A DNA stretch of 64,000 nt from Bacillota bacterium (GTDB lineage: Bacteria > Bacillota > Clostridia > Christensenellales > Borkfalkiaceae): NCBI GenBank assembly GCA_003343995.1, contig QAKE01000042.1, positions 1 through 64,000 of the forward strand, given 5' to 3'. Position 1 is the stretch's first letter. The number at the start of each line of letters is the position of its first letter. The notes beneath the pieces are model-generated. The model saw only the letters and a list, made by a program, of their open reading frames with translations. It did no database searches and was not told the origin of the DNA. This document shows positions 27,844 through 35,218 of this stretch, one piece after another. The translations under genes and the position numbers were made by a program.

Positions 27844-29145
27844 ATGAATATTTATCTGGCAATCGACCTCGGCGCGTCCAGCGGGCGGCACATCGCCGGC
27901 TGGAAGGAAAACGGCGAAATCAAAACGGAAGAAATCTACCGTTTCGCCAACGGCGCGGAGGAAAAGGACGGGCGTCTTACATGGAACGTCGTTTCTTTGT
28001 TCAACCACATCAAGGCGGGGCTGAAGGTCGCGTTTGAAAAATTCGGGGCGATCGAAAGCGTCGCGGTGGATACTTGGGGCGTCGATTACGTGCTGATGGA
28101 CGGGGATAAGGAAATCTTTCCCTGTTACGCTTACCGCGACGAGCGCACCGCCGCCGTCGTCGAAGAGGCGCACGCGAAAATGCCCTTTTCCGAAATGTAT
28201 TTGAAAACGGGGCTGATGTACGCGGTGTTCAACAGCGTATATCAGTTTTATTGCGATCAAAAGAGCGGCAGAGCGGAAAAAGCCACCGATTATCTCATGC
28301 TGCCGGAGTATTTTTCCTATAAGCTGACGGGCGTGAAGGCGCATGAATACACCAACGCCACCACGACGGGGCTTTTGAACGCCGAAACGCACGATTTCGA
28401 CGGGGAGATCATCGAACGGCTCGGGCTGAAAAAATCGCTTTTTTCCGAAAAACCGAAAAACGCCGGTTACGTGCTCGGAGAACTGAAAGAGGACGTGCAA
28501 AGAGAAGTGGGGGGCAACACCAAGGTGGTTTTGTGCGCCTCGCACGATACGGCGAGCGCGGTGCACGGCATTCCCATGCAAGGCAACTCCCCGTACATAT
28601 CGAGCGGCACATGGTCGCTGATGGGCATCAAAAGCGATAAGGCGATCCTCGTTTCGGAGGATTTATCCAACGAGGGCGGCGTAAACAACACCTTCCGCTA
28701 TCAGAAAAACATCATGGGCATGTGGGTGATCAACAAGCTCAAGGAAACGCTGAAAACCCCCATGACCTTCGCCGAAATGGACGCCGGTTCGCTGGAAAGC
28801 GATTACGACGTCACGTTCGACGTCAACGCGCAGGAGTTTTTCGCGCCCGACAACATGCGGGAGGCGATACTTGACCACATAAAAGCGCATAATCTGCCTT
28901 TGCCGAAAAGCGAAAAGGATCTCGTGCGCGCGGTTTACCGCAGTTTGGCAAAGTGCTATCGGGAAACTTACGAGCTGCTGGAAAAAAACACCGGCAAAAC
29001 GTATACCGATCTATATATCGTCGGGGGCGGGGCGAAAAACAAGCCGCTCAACAAATTCACGCAGGAATTTACGGGCAAAAACGTCGTTGCGCTGCCGATC
29101 GAATCGACCGCGCTCGGCAATTTGAAAATACAGATGGGAGAATAA
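27844..29145 (+). CDS. rhaB: Rhamnulokinase, C-terminally short
   Basis: An FGGY-family kinase that phosphorylates L-rhamnulose at C1. The N-terminus AIDLGASSGRHI is the rhamnulokinase form of the phosphate loop; DTWGVDYVLMD supplies the sugar-site region, ISSGTWSLMG and IVGGGAKNKPLN the ATP-site motifs. It is 433 residues, whereas rhamnulokinases are usually about 470-490. The protein stops right after VALPIESTALGNLKIQMGE, where homologues continue about 45 more residues into the last helices. The rhaA ribosome site overlaps the stop, so no remnant of the missing tail is left. It may still be active, since the ATP-site motifs are all kept. Confidence 0.9.
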   Translation: MNIYLAIDLGASSGRHIAGWKENGEIKTEEIYRFANGAEEKDGRLTWNVVSLFNHIKAGLKVAFEKFGAIESVAVDTWGVDYVLMDGDKEIFPCYAYRDERTAAVVEEAHAKMPFSEMYLKTGLMYAVFNSVYQFYCDQKSGRAEKATDYLMLPEYFSYKLTGVKAHEYTNATTTGLLNAETHDFDGEIIERLGLKKSLFSEKPKNAGYVLGELKEDVQREVGGNTKVVLCASHDTASAVHGIPMQGNSPYISSGTWSLMGIKSDKAILVSEDLSNEGGVNNTFRYQKNIMGMWVINKLKETLKTPMTFAEMDAGSLESDYDVTFDVNAQEFFAPDNMREAILDHIKAHNLPLPKSEKDLVRAVYRSLAKCYRETYELLEKNTGKTYTDLYIVGGGAKNKPLNKFTQEFTGKNVVALPIESTALGNLKIQMGE

Positions 29146-29147
29146 AC

Positions 29148-30377
29148 ATGAACAGATTTGAACAGGCAAAGGAAATGTACGCCCGCTTGGGAACGGACGT
29201 GGAAAAGGCGCTCGCCGCGCTCGATAAAATCCCCGTTTCCATGCACTGCTGGCAGGGCGACGACGTAAACGGTTTCGACAGCGCCGATTCGCTTTCCGGC
29301 GGCATTCAGGCGACGGGCAACTACGCGGGCAAGGCGCGCAATTTTGAAGAACTCACCGCCGACATGGAGGTGGCGTTCAAATACATCGCCGGCAAAAAGC
29401 GCATCAATCTGCACGCCAGCTACGCCGTTACCGACGAAAAGGTGGAGCGCGATGCCGTAGAGCCGAAGCACTTCGATAAATGGCTGGAATTCGCCAAGAA
29501 AAACGACCTCGGCATCGATATGAACCCCACGTTCTTTTCCCACCCGCTTTCGGAGAACGGCACGCTGAGCGCCGCCGACGAAACGGTGCGCGAATTCTGG
29601 GTGCGCCACGCCAAGGCGGTGAGAAAGATTTCCGCCTATATCGGCGAAAAACAGGGCAGCCCGTGTCTTTGCAACGTGTGGATTCCCGACGGCATGAAGG
29701 ATATTCCCGCCGACAGAGTCGCGCCCCGCGCGCGCCTGAAAAAGAGCCTCGACGAGATCTATTCCGTCAAGTACGACGATAAATACATCGCGGACTCGGT
29801 GGAGAGCAAGGTGTTCGGCATCGGGCTGGAAAGCTACACCGTCGGCTCGTTTGAATTTTACATGAACTACGCCGCGAAAAACGGTATCTGCTGTCTGCTC
29901 GACAACGGGCACTATCATCCCACGGAAATGGTGTCCGACAAGATTTCGTCCATGCTGTTATTCAACGACAAACTCGCGCTGCACGTCACCCGTCCGGTGC
30001 GCTGGGACAGCGATCACGTCGTGCTTTTCGAGGACGAACTCAGGGAAATCGCCAAGGAAATCGTGTTTGCGGGCGCGGAAGAAAGAGTGCTCATCGGGCT
30101 CGATTATTTCGACGCGAGCATCAACCGCATCGCCGCGTGGATCGTCGGCATGAACAACATGAGAAAGGCGCTGTTATACGCCCTGCTGCTCCCCGCCGCC
30201 AAGCTCAAAAAACTGCAGGCGGAAGGCAACAATACCGAATTGATGGTGTTGAACGAAGAATGTAAAACCCTGCCCTTCGGCGATATTTGGGACGAATACC
30301 TGCGCCGCTCGGGCGTGGAAAAGAATTGGTTGCCGAAAATCAGAAAGTACGAGCAGGACGTTCTTTTGAAACGATAA
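29148..30377 (+). CDS. rhaA: L-rhamnose isomerase
   Basis: Converts L-rhamnose to L-rhamnulose, the first step of the pathway. The 409-residue protein starts MNRFEQAKEMYARLGTDVEKAL and has CWQGDDVNGF near the N-terminus. Metal and substrate residues lie in NMNP-type and HPLS segments (DMNPTFFSHPLS), LLDNGHYHPTE, and RPVRWDSDHV. Length and motifs match bacterial RhaA. The ATG is 2 bases after the rhaB stop, with the GGGAGA ribosome site inside the end of rhaB. Confidence 0.95.
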   Translation: MNRFEQAKEMYARLGTDVEKALAALDKIPVSMHCWQGDDVNGFDSADSLSGGIQATGNYAGKARNFEELTADMEVAFKYIAGKKRINLHASYAVTDEKVERDAVEPKHFDKWLEFAKKNDLGIDMNPTFFSHPLSENGTLSAADETVREFWVRHAKAVRKISAYIGEKQGSPCLCNVWIPDGMKDIPADRVAPRARLKKSLDEIYSVKYDDKYIADSVESKVFGIGLESYTVGSFEFYMNYAAKNGICCLLDNGHYHPTEMVSDKISSMLLFNDKLALHVTRPVRWDSDHVVLFEDELREIAKEIVFAGAEERVLIGLDYFDASINRIAAWIVGMNNMRKALLYALLLPAAKLKKLQAEGNNTELMVLNEECKTLPFGDIWDEYLRRSGVEKNWLPKIRKYEQDVLLKR

Positions 30378-30401
30378 TAAGCGAAGGAGTTTTGATAGAT
30401 T

Positions 30402-31256
30402 ATGAGTTTTGAAAATTTCACGAAGAAAATTTCGAGAAGTCTGTTGGACGTGAAGGACGCGCCCTTCGTAAAGGAAGTGTGCAAGGCGTGCTCCAACATG
30501 TACCGCATGGGCTGGGATGAGAGAAACGGCGGAAACATCAGCTATCTTTTGGAAGAAAAGGACGTGGAAAAGTACCTCGACACCGAAAGCTGCATCCGCG
30601 AAATCCCCATGGGATTTAAAACGAAAATGCTCGTCGGCAAATACTTTTTGGTAACGGGCACGGGCAAATATTTCAAAAACGTGGAGGAAGACCCCGCAAA
30701 CAACCTCGGCATCATCAAAATCGCGGAGGACGGCGAAACTGCTAAACTGCTCTGGGGTTACGAGGACGGCGGCAAATTCACCAGCGAGCTGCCCGCGCAT
30801 CTGATGAGCCATACGAGCCGTTTGATCGCCGATCCCCAAAACAGAGTGGTCATGCATTCGCACCCCACGAATATTTTGGCGATGACCTTCGTGCACGATC
30901 TGAACGAGCGCGAATTTACGAGAACGCTTTGGAGAATGGTCACCGAGTGCATGGTGGTGTTCCCCGACGGCGTGGGCGTTCTGCCTTGGATGCTTTGCGG
31001 CAACAACGAAATCGGCAAAGCGACCGCCGAGAAGATGGAGGAATTCCGCTTGGTGGTGTGGGCGAACCACGGTATTTACGGCGCGGGCAAAACGATGGAC
31101 GAGGCGTTCGGGCTCATCGAAACGGTGGAGAAGGCGGCGGAGCTTTATCTCAAGATCGCGCACCTGCCCCGCGTGAACACCATCACCGACGAACAGCTGA
31201 AAATCATCGCGGACGGCTTTAACCTGAAAGCGAAGGAAGGCTGGCTGGATCTGTAA
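30402..31256 (+). CDS. rhaD: Rhamnulose-1-phosphate aldolase
   Basis: Cleaves L-rhamnulose 1-phosphate to dihydroxyacetone phosphate and L-lactaldehyde. The 284-residue class II aldolase has a glycine-rich phosphate site (ERNGGNISY, VTGTGKYFKN), zinc histidines in HSHPTN and WANHGIYGAG, and a catalytic glutamate in the conserved region near ELPAHLMSH. It completes the rhaB-rhaA-rhaD pathway. No L-lactaldehyde oxidoreductase, transporter or mutarotase is in the operon, although an iron alcohol dehydrogenase is encoded at 51349. Two terminators follow. Confidence 0.95.
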   Translation: MSFENFTKKISRSLLDVKDAPFVKEVCKACSNMYRMGWDERNGGNISYLLEEKDVEKYLDTESCIREIPMGFKTKMLVGKYFLVTGTGKYFKNVEEDPANNLGIIKIAEDGETAKLLWGYEDGGKFTSELPAHLMSHTSRLIADPQNRVVMHSHPTNILAMTFVHDLNEREFTRTLWRMVTECMVVFPDGVGVLPWMLCGNNEIGKATAEKMEEFRLVVWANHGIYGAGKTMDEAFGLIETVEKAAELYLKIAHLPRVNTITDEQLKIIADGFNLKAKEGWLDL

Positions 31257-31262
31257 AAAAGG

Positions 31263-31292
31263 AAAGCGTACGGTATTTTACCGTACGCTTTT
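31263..31292 (+). terminator. Terminator of the rhamnose operon
   Basis: Thirteen-base perfect stem AAAGCGTACGGTA / TACCGTACGCTTT with a TTT loop, then a short T tract. Confidence 0.85.
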
Positions 31293-31300
31293 GGGTTGAA

Positions 31301-31337
31301 AAAGGGCGCGCGGCGATAAGCCGCGCGCCCTTTTTTT
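31301..31337. terminator. Second, bidirectional terminator between rhaD and the DUF6062 gene
   Basis: Fourteen-base perfect stem AAAGGGCGCGCGGC / GCCGCGCGCCCTTT with loop GATAA and a T tract; A residues on the other side let it serve the convergent gene as well. Confidence 0.88.
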
Positions 31338-32010
31338 ATACTTTTTTTTCGCCGTAGAGCTTGACGCGGATGCGCGGCAGCGCGTCCGCGGAAGCGCCGA
31401 GGGGCTTTTCTCGGTTGCGGTAATCGTGCTTGTCGCAAAACCATTGCAACTCGTCGGTCATGCGGTTTAAGTTTTCGCTTTGCAGTTTCGTGACGTCGGC
31501 AAGGTATTCCTTCGCCTTGCCGCCCGCGCAGGCGGAATGTTCCAGCAAATACGCGTAGTGTTTCATGCAAAATCCGCGCGTGGAAAGCAGCTGCGCGCGG
31601 AAAGGCGGTTCTTTCGCGTACATCTGCGCCACCGTTTTTGCATAGCGCACCATGTGATCCTCCACGAGGTCGCAGATGATGCAGGTGCCCGTCAGTTTTC
31701 TCAGCGTTTCGGCGGTCTTTTTCGCCGATTTCGCGTCCTTCGCCGCCACGTGTTTTTTCAAGGTGTTCGTGCGGGTGATCGCCTGCAGCGCCACGCTTAA
31801 TTTATTCTGGCGGGCAAACAGCATGTCGAAATGCTCGGCGCAAAATCCCAGTTTGTTGACCTTCGCGCGGGTATCGTCCTCCATCACCGCGTCGTTTAAA
31901 AACTGAAATAAAATGTTCTCGTTTACGATTTTTTCTATTTTGCACATCGGGCATTCGCATTCCGGTTTGAATTCCTGCAGAATAAGCCCCGTGCCGATAT
32001 GGTAACTCAT
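31336..32010 (-). CDS. DUF6062-like cysteine-rich protein
   Basis: A 224-residue protein I place in the DUF6062 family of clostridia. Two copies of a cysteine pattern are visible: CECPMC followed by GFCAEHFDML, and TCIICD followed by GFCMKHYAYLL. Each pairs a CxxC with a CxxH, so two zinc-like sites are plausible. Function is unknown. The -10 box lies only 6 bases upstream of the ATG and there is no ribosome site, so the message is probably leaderless. It sits alone between two plus-strand units. Confidence 0.75.
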   Translation of the reverse strand: MSYHIGTGLILQEFKPECECPMCKIEKIVNENILFQFLNDAVMEDDTRAKVNKLGFCAEHFDMLFARQNKLSVALQAITRTNTLKKHVAAKDAKSAKKTAETLRKLTGTCIICDLVEDHMVRYAKTVAQMYAKEPPFRAQLLSTRGFCMKHYAYLLEHSACAGGKAKEYLADVTKLQSENLNRMTDELQWFCDKHDYRNREKPLGASADALPRIRVKLYGEKKV

Positions 32011-32016
32011 AGGTAT

Positions 32017-32045
32017 ATTTTATCAAATCCGCGGTAAAAATTCAA
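32017..32045 (-). promoter_or_regulatory. Promoter of the DUF6062 gene, probably giving a leaderless transcript
   Basis: Minus strand TTGAAT (32045-32040), 17 bases, TAAAAT (32022-32017). Only 6 bases separate the -10 from the ATG at 32010, so transcription should start at or next to the A of the start codon. Confidence 0.6.
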
Positions 32046-32053
32046 TTAAATCA

Positions 32054-32082
32054 TAGACATATTTTTTTCCGTGTGATACAAT
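32054..32082 (+). promoter_or_regulatory. Promoter of the esterase and patatin genes
   Basis: TAGACA (32054-32059), 17 bases, TACAAT (32077-32082), 28 bases before the 32111 ATG. It is back-to-back with the DUF6062 promoter, the two -35 boxes being 8 bases apart. Confidence 0.6.
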
Positions 32083-32110
32083 ATTAAAAAAGAAAATTTC
32101 GGAGGGAATC

Positions 32111-32956
32111 ATGATACACGAAAGAATCGATTTATACGAATATTTCCGCCTGCCGCGCGGGGAAAAGGCGCTCGGCTATCTCAATGCGTACGCGCCCGAC
32201 AACATGAAGGAATTGCCGGAAAAACGCCGTCCCGCGATGGTCGTGGCTGCCGGCGGCGGCTATCAATTTTTGTCCGACAGGGAAAAAGAACCGGTGGCGA
32301 TCCGCTTTTTCGGCAACGGTTACGCCGCGTTCACGCTGGAATACAGCATCAATACCGCCTTTCCCGCGCCGCTGATCGAGGCTTGCATGGCGGTGGCGTA
32401 CGTCCGCGAAAACGCGGAAAAATACTGCGTCGATAAAACGCATATCGCCGCCGTCGGATTTTCCGCGGGCGGGCATCTGATCGGTATGCTGGCGACGCTG
32501 TTTGCCGACGAGGCGGTGAAGAACGCGCTGGGGGATAGAAACGTCCGTCCCGACGCGGTGATTTTGTCCTATCCCGTCATCACGTCGAACCCGCGTTTCT
32601 GGCACGAGGGTTCGATCGAAACGATCTCCGGCGGCAGCGCCGCGCTCAAGGAAAAGCTTTCCTTGGAAAACCGCGTCGAAAAAAACAGCGTTCCGGCGTT
32701 TATCTGGCATACGTCGGAGGACGGCGGCGTTCCCGTGTACAATTCCCTCGCGATGGCGGGGGCATACGCCGCGCTCGGCGTTCCCTTCGAGCTGCATATC
32801 TTTGAAAAAGGTCCGCACGGACTCAGCGTTGCGAACGTGGAATCGGCGCAAAGCGAAAACGACAACGTGCTGATCAACGACAACGCGGCGGCGTGGGTAG
32901 ATCTTGCGATCGATTGGCTGAAGGAAAGAGGGTTTAAAGTATTCGCAAAAAAATAA
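32111..32956 (+). CDS. Alpha/beta-hydrolase esterase (acetyl-esterase/BD-FAE-like)
   Basis: A 281-residue cytosolic hydrolase with no signal peptide. The oxyanion segment is VVAAGGGYQFLS, the nucleophile elbow GFSAGGHLIG carries the catalytic serine, and the acid and histidine follow in HTSEDGGVPVYNS and FEKGPHGLS. This layout matches intracellular acetyl-xylan esterases and the BD-FAE family, which deacetylate imported oligosaccharides; the substrate is inferred only. The patatin gene follows 28 bases later, probably in the same transcript. Confidence 0.85.
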   Translation: MIHERIDLYEYFRLPRGEKALGYLNAYAPDNMKELPEKRRPAMVVAAGGGYQFLSDREKEPVAIRFFGNGYAAFTLEYSINTAFPAPLIEACMAVAYVRENAEKYCVDKTHIAAVGFSAGGHLIGMLATLFADEAVKNALGDRNVRPDAVILSYPVITSNPRFWHEGSIETISGGSAALKEKLSLENRVEKNSVPAFIWHTSEDGGVPVYNSLAMAGAYAALGVPFELHIFEKGPHGLSVANVESAQSENDNVLINDNAAAWVDLAIDWLKERGFKVFAKK

Positions 32957-32984
32957 CAAACGCGTTTCAAGGAGGGGATGACGT

Positions 32985-33770
32985 ATGAAAAAACTCGGTT
33001 TTGCGCTGGGCAGCGGCGGCAGCCGCGGCGTGGCGCACATCGGCTTTTTGCAGGCGATGGAAGAAAGCGGCATAAAACCCGATTATATTTCCGGTTCGTC
33101 CATGGGCTCCGTGGTGGGGGCGTGTTACGCCTCGGGTATGAGCGCGGAGGAAATGAAGGGCGTGGTGTTCGAGCTGAAAGCGCTCGACATTTTGGATATT
33201 TCCGGCAACGTTTTGAAAAATCAGGCGCTTTTCAAATCCAAAAAGATGCGCGCCAAGCTGGGGGACTATCTCGGAGAAACGAAGTTCGAGGAGCTGAAAA
33301 TCCCCTTTTCCTGCGTGGCGGTGGATTTGATCACGGGCGAACAGGTGGTGTTCGATAAGGAATACGCCGTGGCGGACTGCGTGCAGGCGAGTTCCTCCAT
33401 TCCGGGGGTGTTCAAGCCGGTAAAGCTGGGGGAATACATGCTGGTGGACGGCGGTCTGCGCACCCGTTTGCCCATCGACGAAGTGCGCGCGATGGGGGCG
33501 GAAGTCGTCGTCGCGGTGGACGTTTTGGGGGAGCTCCGCCGCGTGGAAAAGCCGTTCAGTTTGTTTTCGGTGATGTTCCGCACGGTGGATATTTACGATA
33601 CGGGCATGACGAACTTAAAGCTTAAGGAGCAAAAACCCGATTTGCTGCTGCGCCCCGATATGGGCGATATGTCGCAGTATAAAATCAAAAATCTCGATGC
33701 GGCGTTCGACGCGGGCTATGCGATCGGCATGGAAAACGCGGAAAAGATCAAAGCGCTTATCGAAGGCTGA
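32985..33770 (+). CDS. Patatin-like phospholipase family protein (RssA/YchK-like)
   Basis: A 261-residue lipid acyl hydrolase with a Ser-Asp dyad. The oxyanion loop is GSGGSRGVAHIGFL, the nucleophile is in GSSMGSVVG (GxSxG), and the aspartate in DGGLRTRLPIDEV (DGG). There is no signal peptide or membrane helix, so it acts in the cytosol or at the inner leaflet. Bacterial members of this type are poorly characterised. The ribosome site is AAGGAGGGG. Confidence 0.9.
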   Translation: MKKLGFALGSGGSRGVAHIGFLQAMEESGIKPDYISGSSMGSVVGACYASGMSAEEMKGVVFELKALDILDISGNVLKNQALFKSKKMRAKLGDYLGETKFEELKIPFSCVAVDLITGEQVVFDKEYAVADCVQASSSIPGVFKPVKLGEYMLVDGGLRTRLPIDEVRAMGAEVVVAVDVLGELRRVEKPFSLFSVMFRTVDIYDTGMTNLKLKEQKPDLLLRPDMGDMSQYKIKNLDAAFDAGYAIGMENAEKIKALIEG

Positions 33771-33806
33771 AAAAACGCCCCGCGAAAATTTTCGCGGGGC
33801 GTTTTT
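33771..33806 (+). terminator. Terminator after the patatin gene
   Basis: A long perfect inverted repeat around 33788/33789 with arms AAAACGCCCCGCGAAAA and its complement, followed by T residues. Confidence 0.88.
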
Positions 33807-33872
33807 ATATTTTGATTCAAAATGTATATCGATTTAAAATGAAAATTTCCGCCGAAAAGGTTTCCAAAATAT

Positions 33873-33901
33873 TTGACAAATTTTTCGGTTTATAGTATAG
33901 T
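33873..33901 (+). promoter_or_regulatory. Promoter of the pyrimidine biosynthesis operon
   Basis: Consensus TTGACA (33873-33878), 17 bases, TATAGT (33896-33901). Only about 30 bases lie between -10 and the pyrC start, so there is no room for a PyrR-type terminator/antiterminator leader. Confidence 0.78.
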
Positions 33902-33931
33902 ATTAAAAACCTACGAAGGAGTGAGTGTTCC

Positions 33932-35218
33932 GTGTTTTTGCAAAACGCATCGGTTATGGAAAAAAACGCCGAGCCGTTGACTTTCGAAATAGAAAACGGC
34001 AAAGTCAAAAGTGTTTTAAATTCCGAATCGTGCGAAAACACCCGTCAGCATTTCGTCGGCGGCGTTGTCGATTTAAAAAATAAAATATTGTTACCGGGTT
34101 TCATCGATGTGCACGTACATTTGAGAGAGCCCGGTTTTTTTTATAAAGAGAGCATTGCGAGCGGTACCGCCGCCGCCGCCGCGGGGGGATACGCCGCCGT
34201 GTGCTCCATGCCCAACGTAAACCCCTGTCCCGATTGCTTGGAACATCTCGAACGGCAAACGGACATCATAAAAAGGGACGCGAACGTCGCCGTTTATCCC
34301 TATGCGTGCATCACCGAAGGGCAGAAGGGGGAAAAGCTCGTCGATTTCGAGGCGCTCGCGCCTTACGTCGTCGCTTTTTCCGACGACGGCAAGGGCGTGC
34401 AAAGCGAAACGTTGATGGCGGAGGCGATGCGCCGCGCGAAAGCGACGGGCAAGGTGCTCGCCGCCCATTCGGAGGACGAAACGCTGCTTTACGGCGGGTA
34501 TATCCACGCGGGGGCGTACGCGAAAGCGCACGGGCACCGCGGCATTTCGTCGGCAAGCGAATATAAGCAGATCGAGCGCGACCTCGCGTTGGCGGAAAAA
34601 ATCGGGCACAAGCACCACGTCTGCCACGTTTCCGCAAAGGAAAGCGTGGCTGCCATCCGCCGCGCCAAGCAAAACGGCGTAAACGTCACCTGCGAAACCG
34701 CGCCGCATTACCTCCTTTTAACGGACGAAGATTTGAAGGAGGACGGGCGGTTCAAGATGAACCCGCCGCTCCGCGGCGGAGCCGATCGGGACGCGCTCGT
34801 CGAGGGGATTCTGGACGGCACGATCGACATGATCGCCACCGACCACGCGCCCCATTCCGCGGAGGAAAAGGGGCGCGGGCTGGAAAAGAGCCTTTTCGGC
34901 ATTTCCGGCATCGAAACGGCGTTCCCCTTACTCTATACGCATTTCGTGAAAACGGGCGTTTTCGGCATGAAAAAACTGCTCGATTTAATGTGTTACAACC
35001 CCGCCGCGCGGTTCGGCATTCCCTGCGGATCGTTTGAAAAGGGCGGGGCGGCGAACTTCACCGCGTTCGATTTGGAAAAAAGTTACCTGCTGGATTCGGC
35101 AAAGTTTATATCAAAAGGAAAAAGCACGCCTTTCGACGGATGCGAAGTGTACGGCGAATGTGCGATGACGATTTATAACGGGAGGATTGTATGGCAAAGG
35201 AATTCGACAAAAAATTAG
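33932..35218 (+). CDS. pyrC: Dihydroorotase
   Basis: Cyclises carbamoyl aspartate to dihydroorotate, third step of UMP synthesis. The 428-residue type I dihydroorotase has the zinc motif PGFIDVHVHLREPG, the carbamylated-lysine region, HVCHVSAKES, CETAPHYLLLTDED and ATDHAPHS. It starts at GTG 33932 with GAAGGAG upstream. It heads the eight-gene pyr operon and its last 28 bases overlap carA, whose ribosome site (GGGAGG) lies in the pyrC coding sequence. Confidence 0.96.
   Translation: MFLQNASVMEKNAEPLTFEIENGKVKSVLNSESCENTRQHFVGGVVDLKNKILLPGFIDVHVHLREPGFFYKESIASGTAAAAAGGYAAVCSMPNVNPCPDCLEHLERQTDIIKRDANVAVYPYACITEGQKGEKLVDFEALAPYVVAFSDDGKGVQSETLMAEAMRRAKATGKVLAAHSEDETLLYGGYIHAGAYAKAHGHRGISSASEYKQIERDLALAEKIGHKHHVCHVSAKESVAAIRRAKQNGVNVTCETAPHYLLLTDEDLKEDGRFKMNPPLRGGADRDALVEGILDGTIDMIATDHAPHSAEEKGRGLEKSLFGISGIETAFPLLYTHFVKTGVFGMKKLLDLMCYNPAARFGIPCGSFEKGGAANFTAFDLEKSYLLDSAKFISKGKSTPFDGCEVYGECAMTIYNGRIVWQRNSTKN

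Noticed and set aside
33807..33931. PyrR-type attenuator before pyrC
   Set aside because: The space between promoter and start is too short and contains no competing hairpins.
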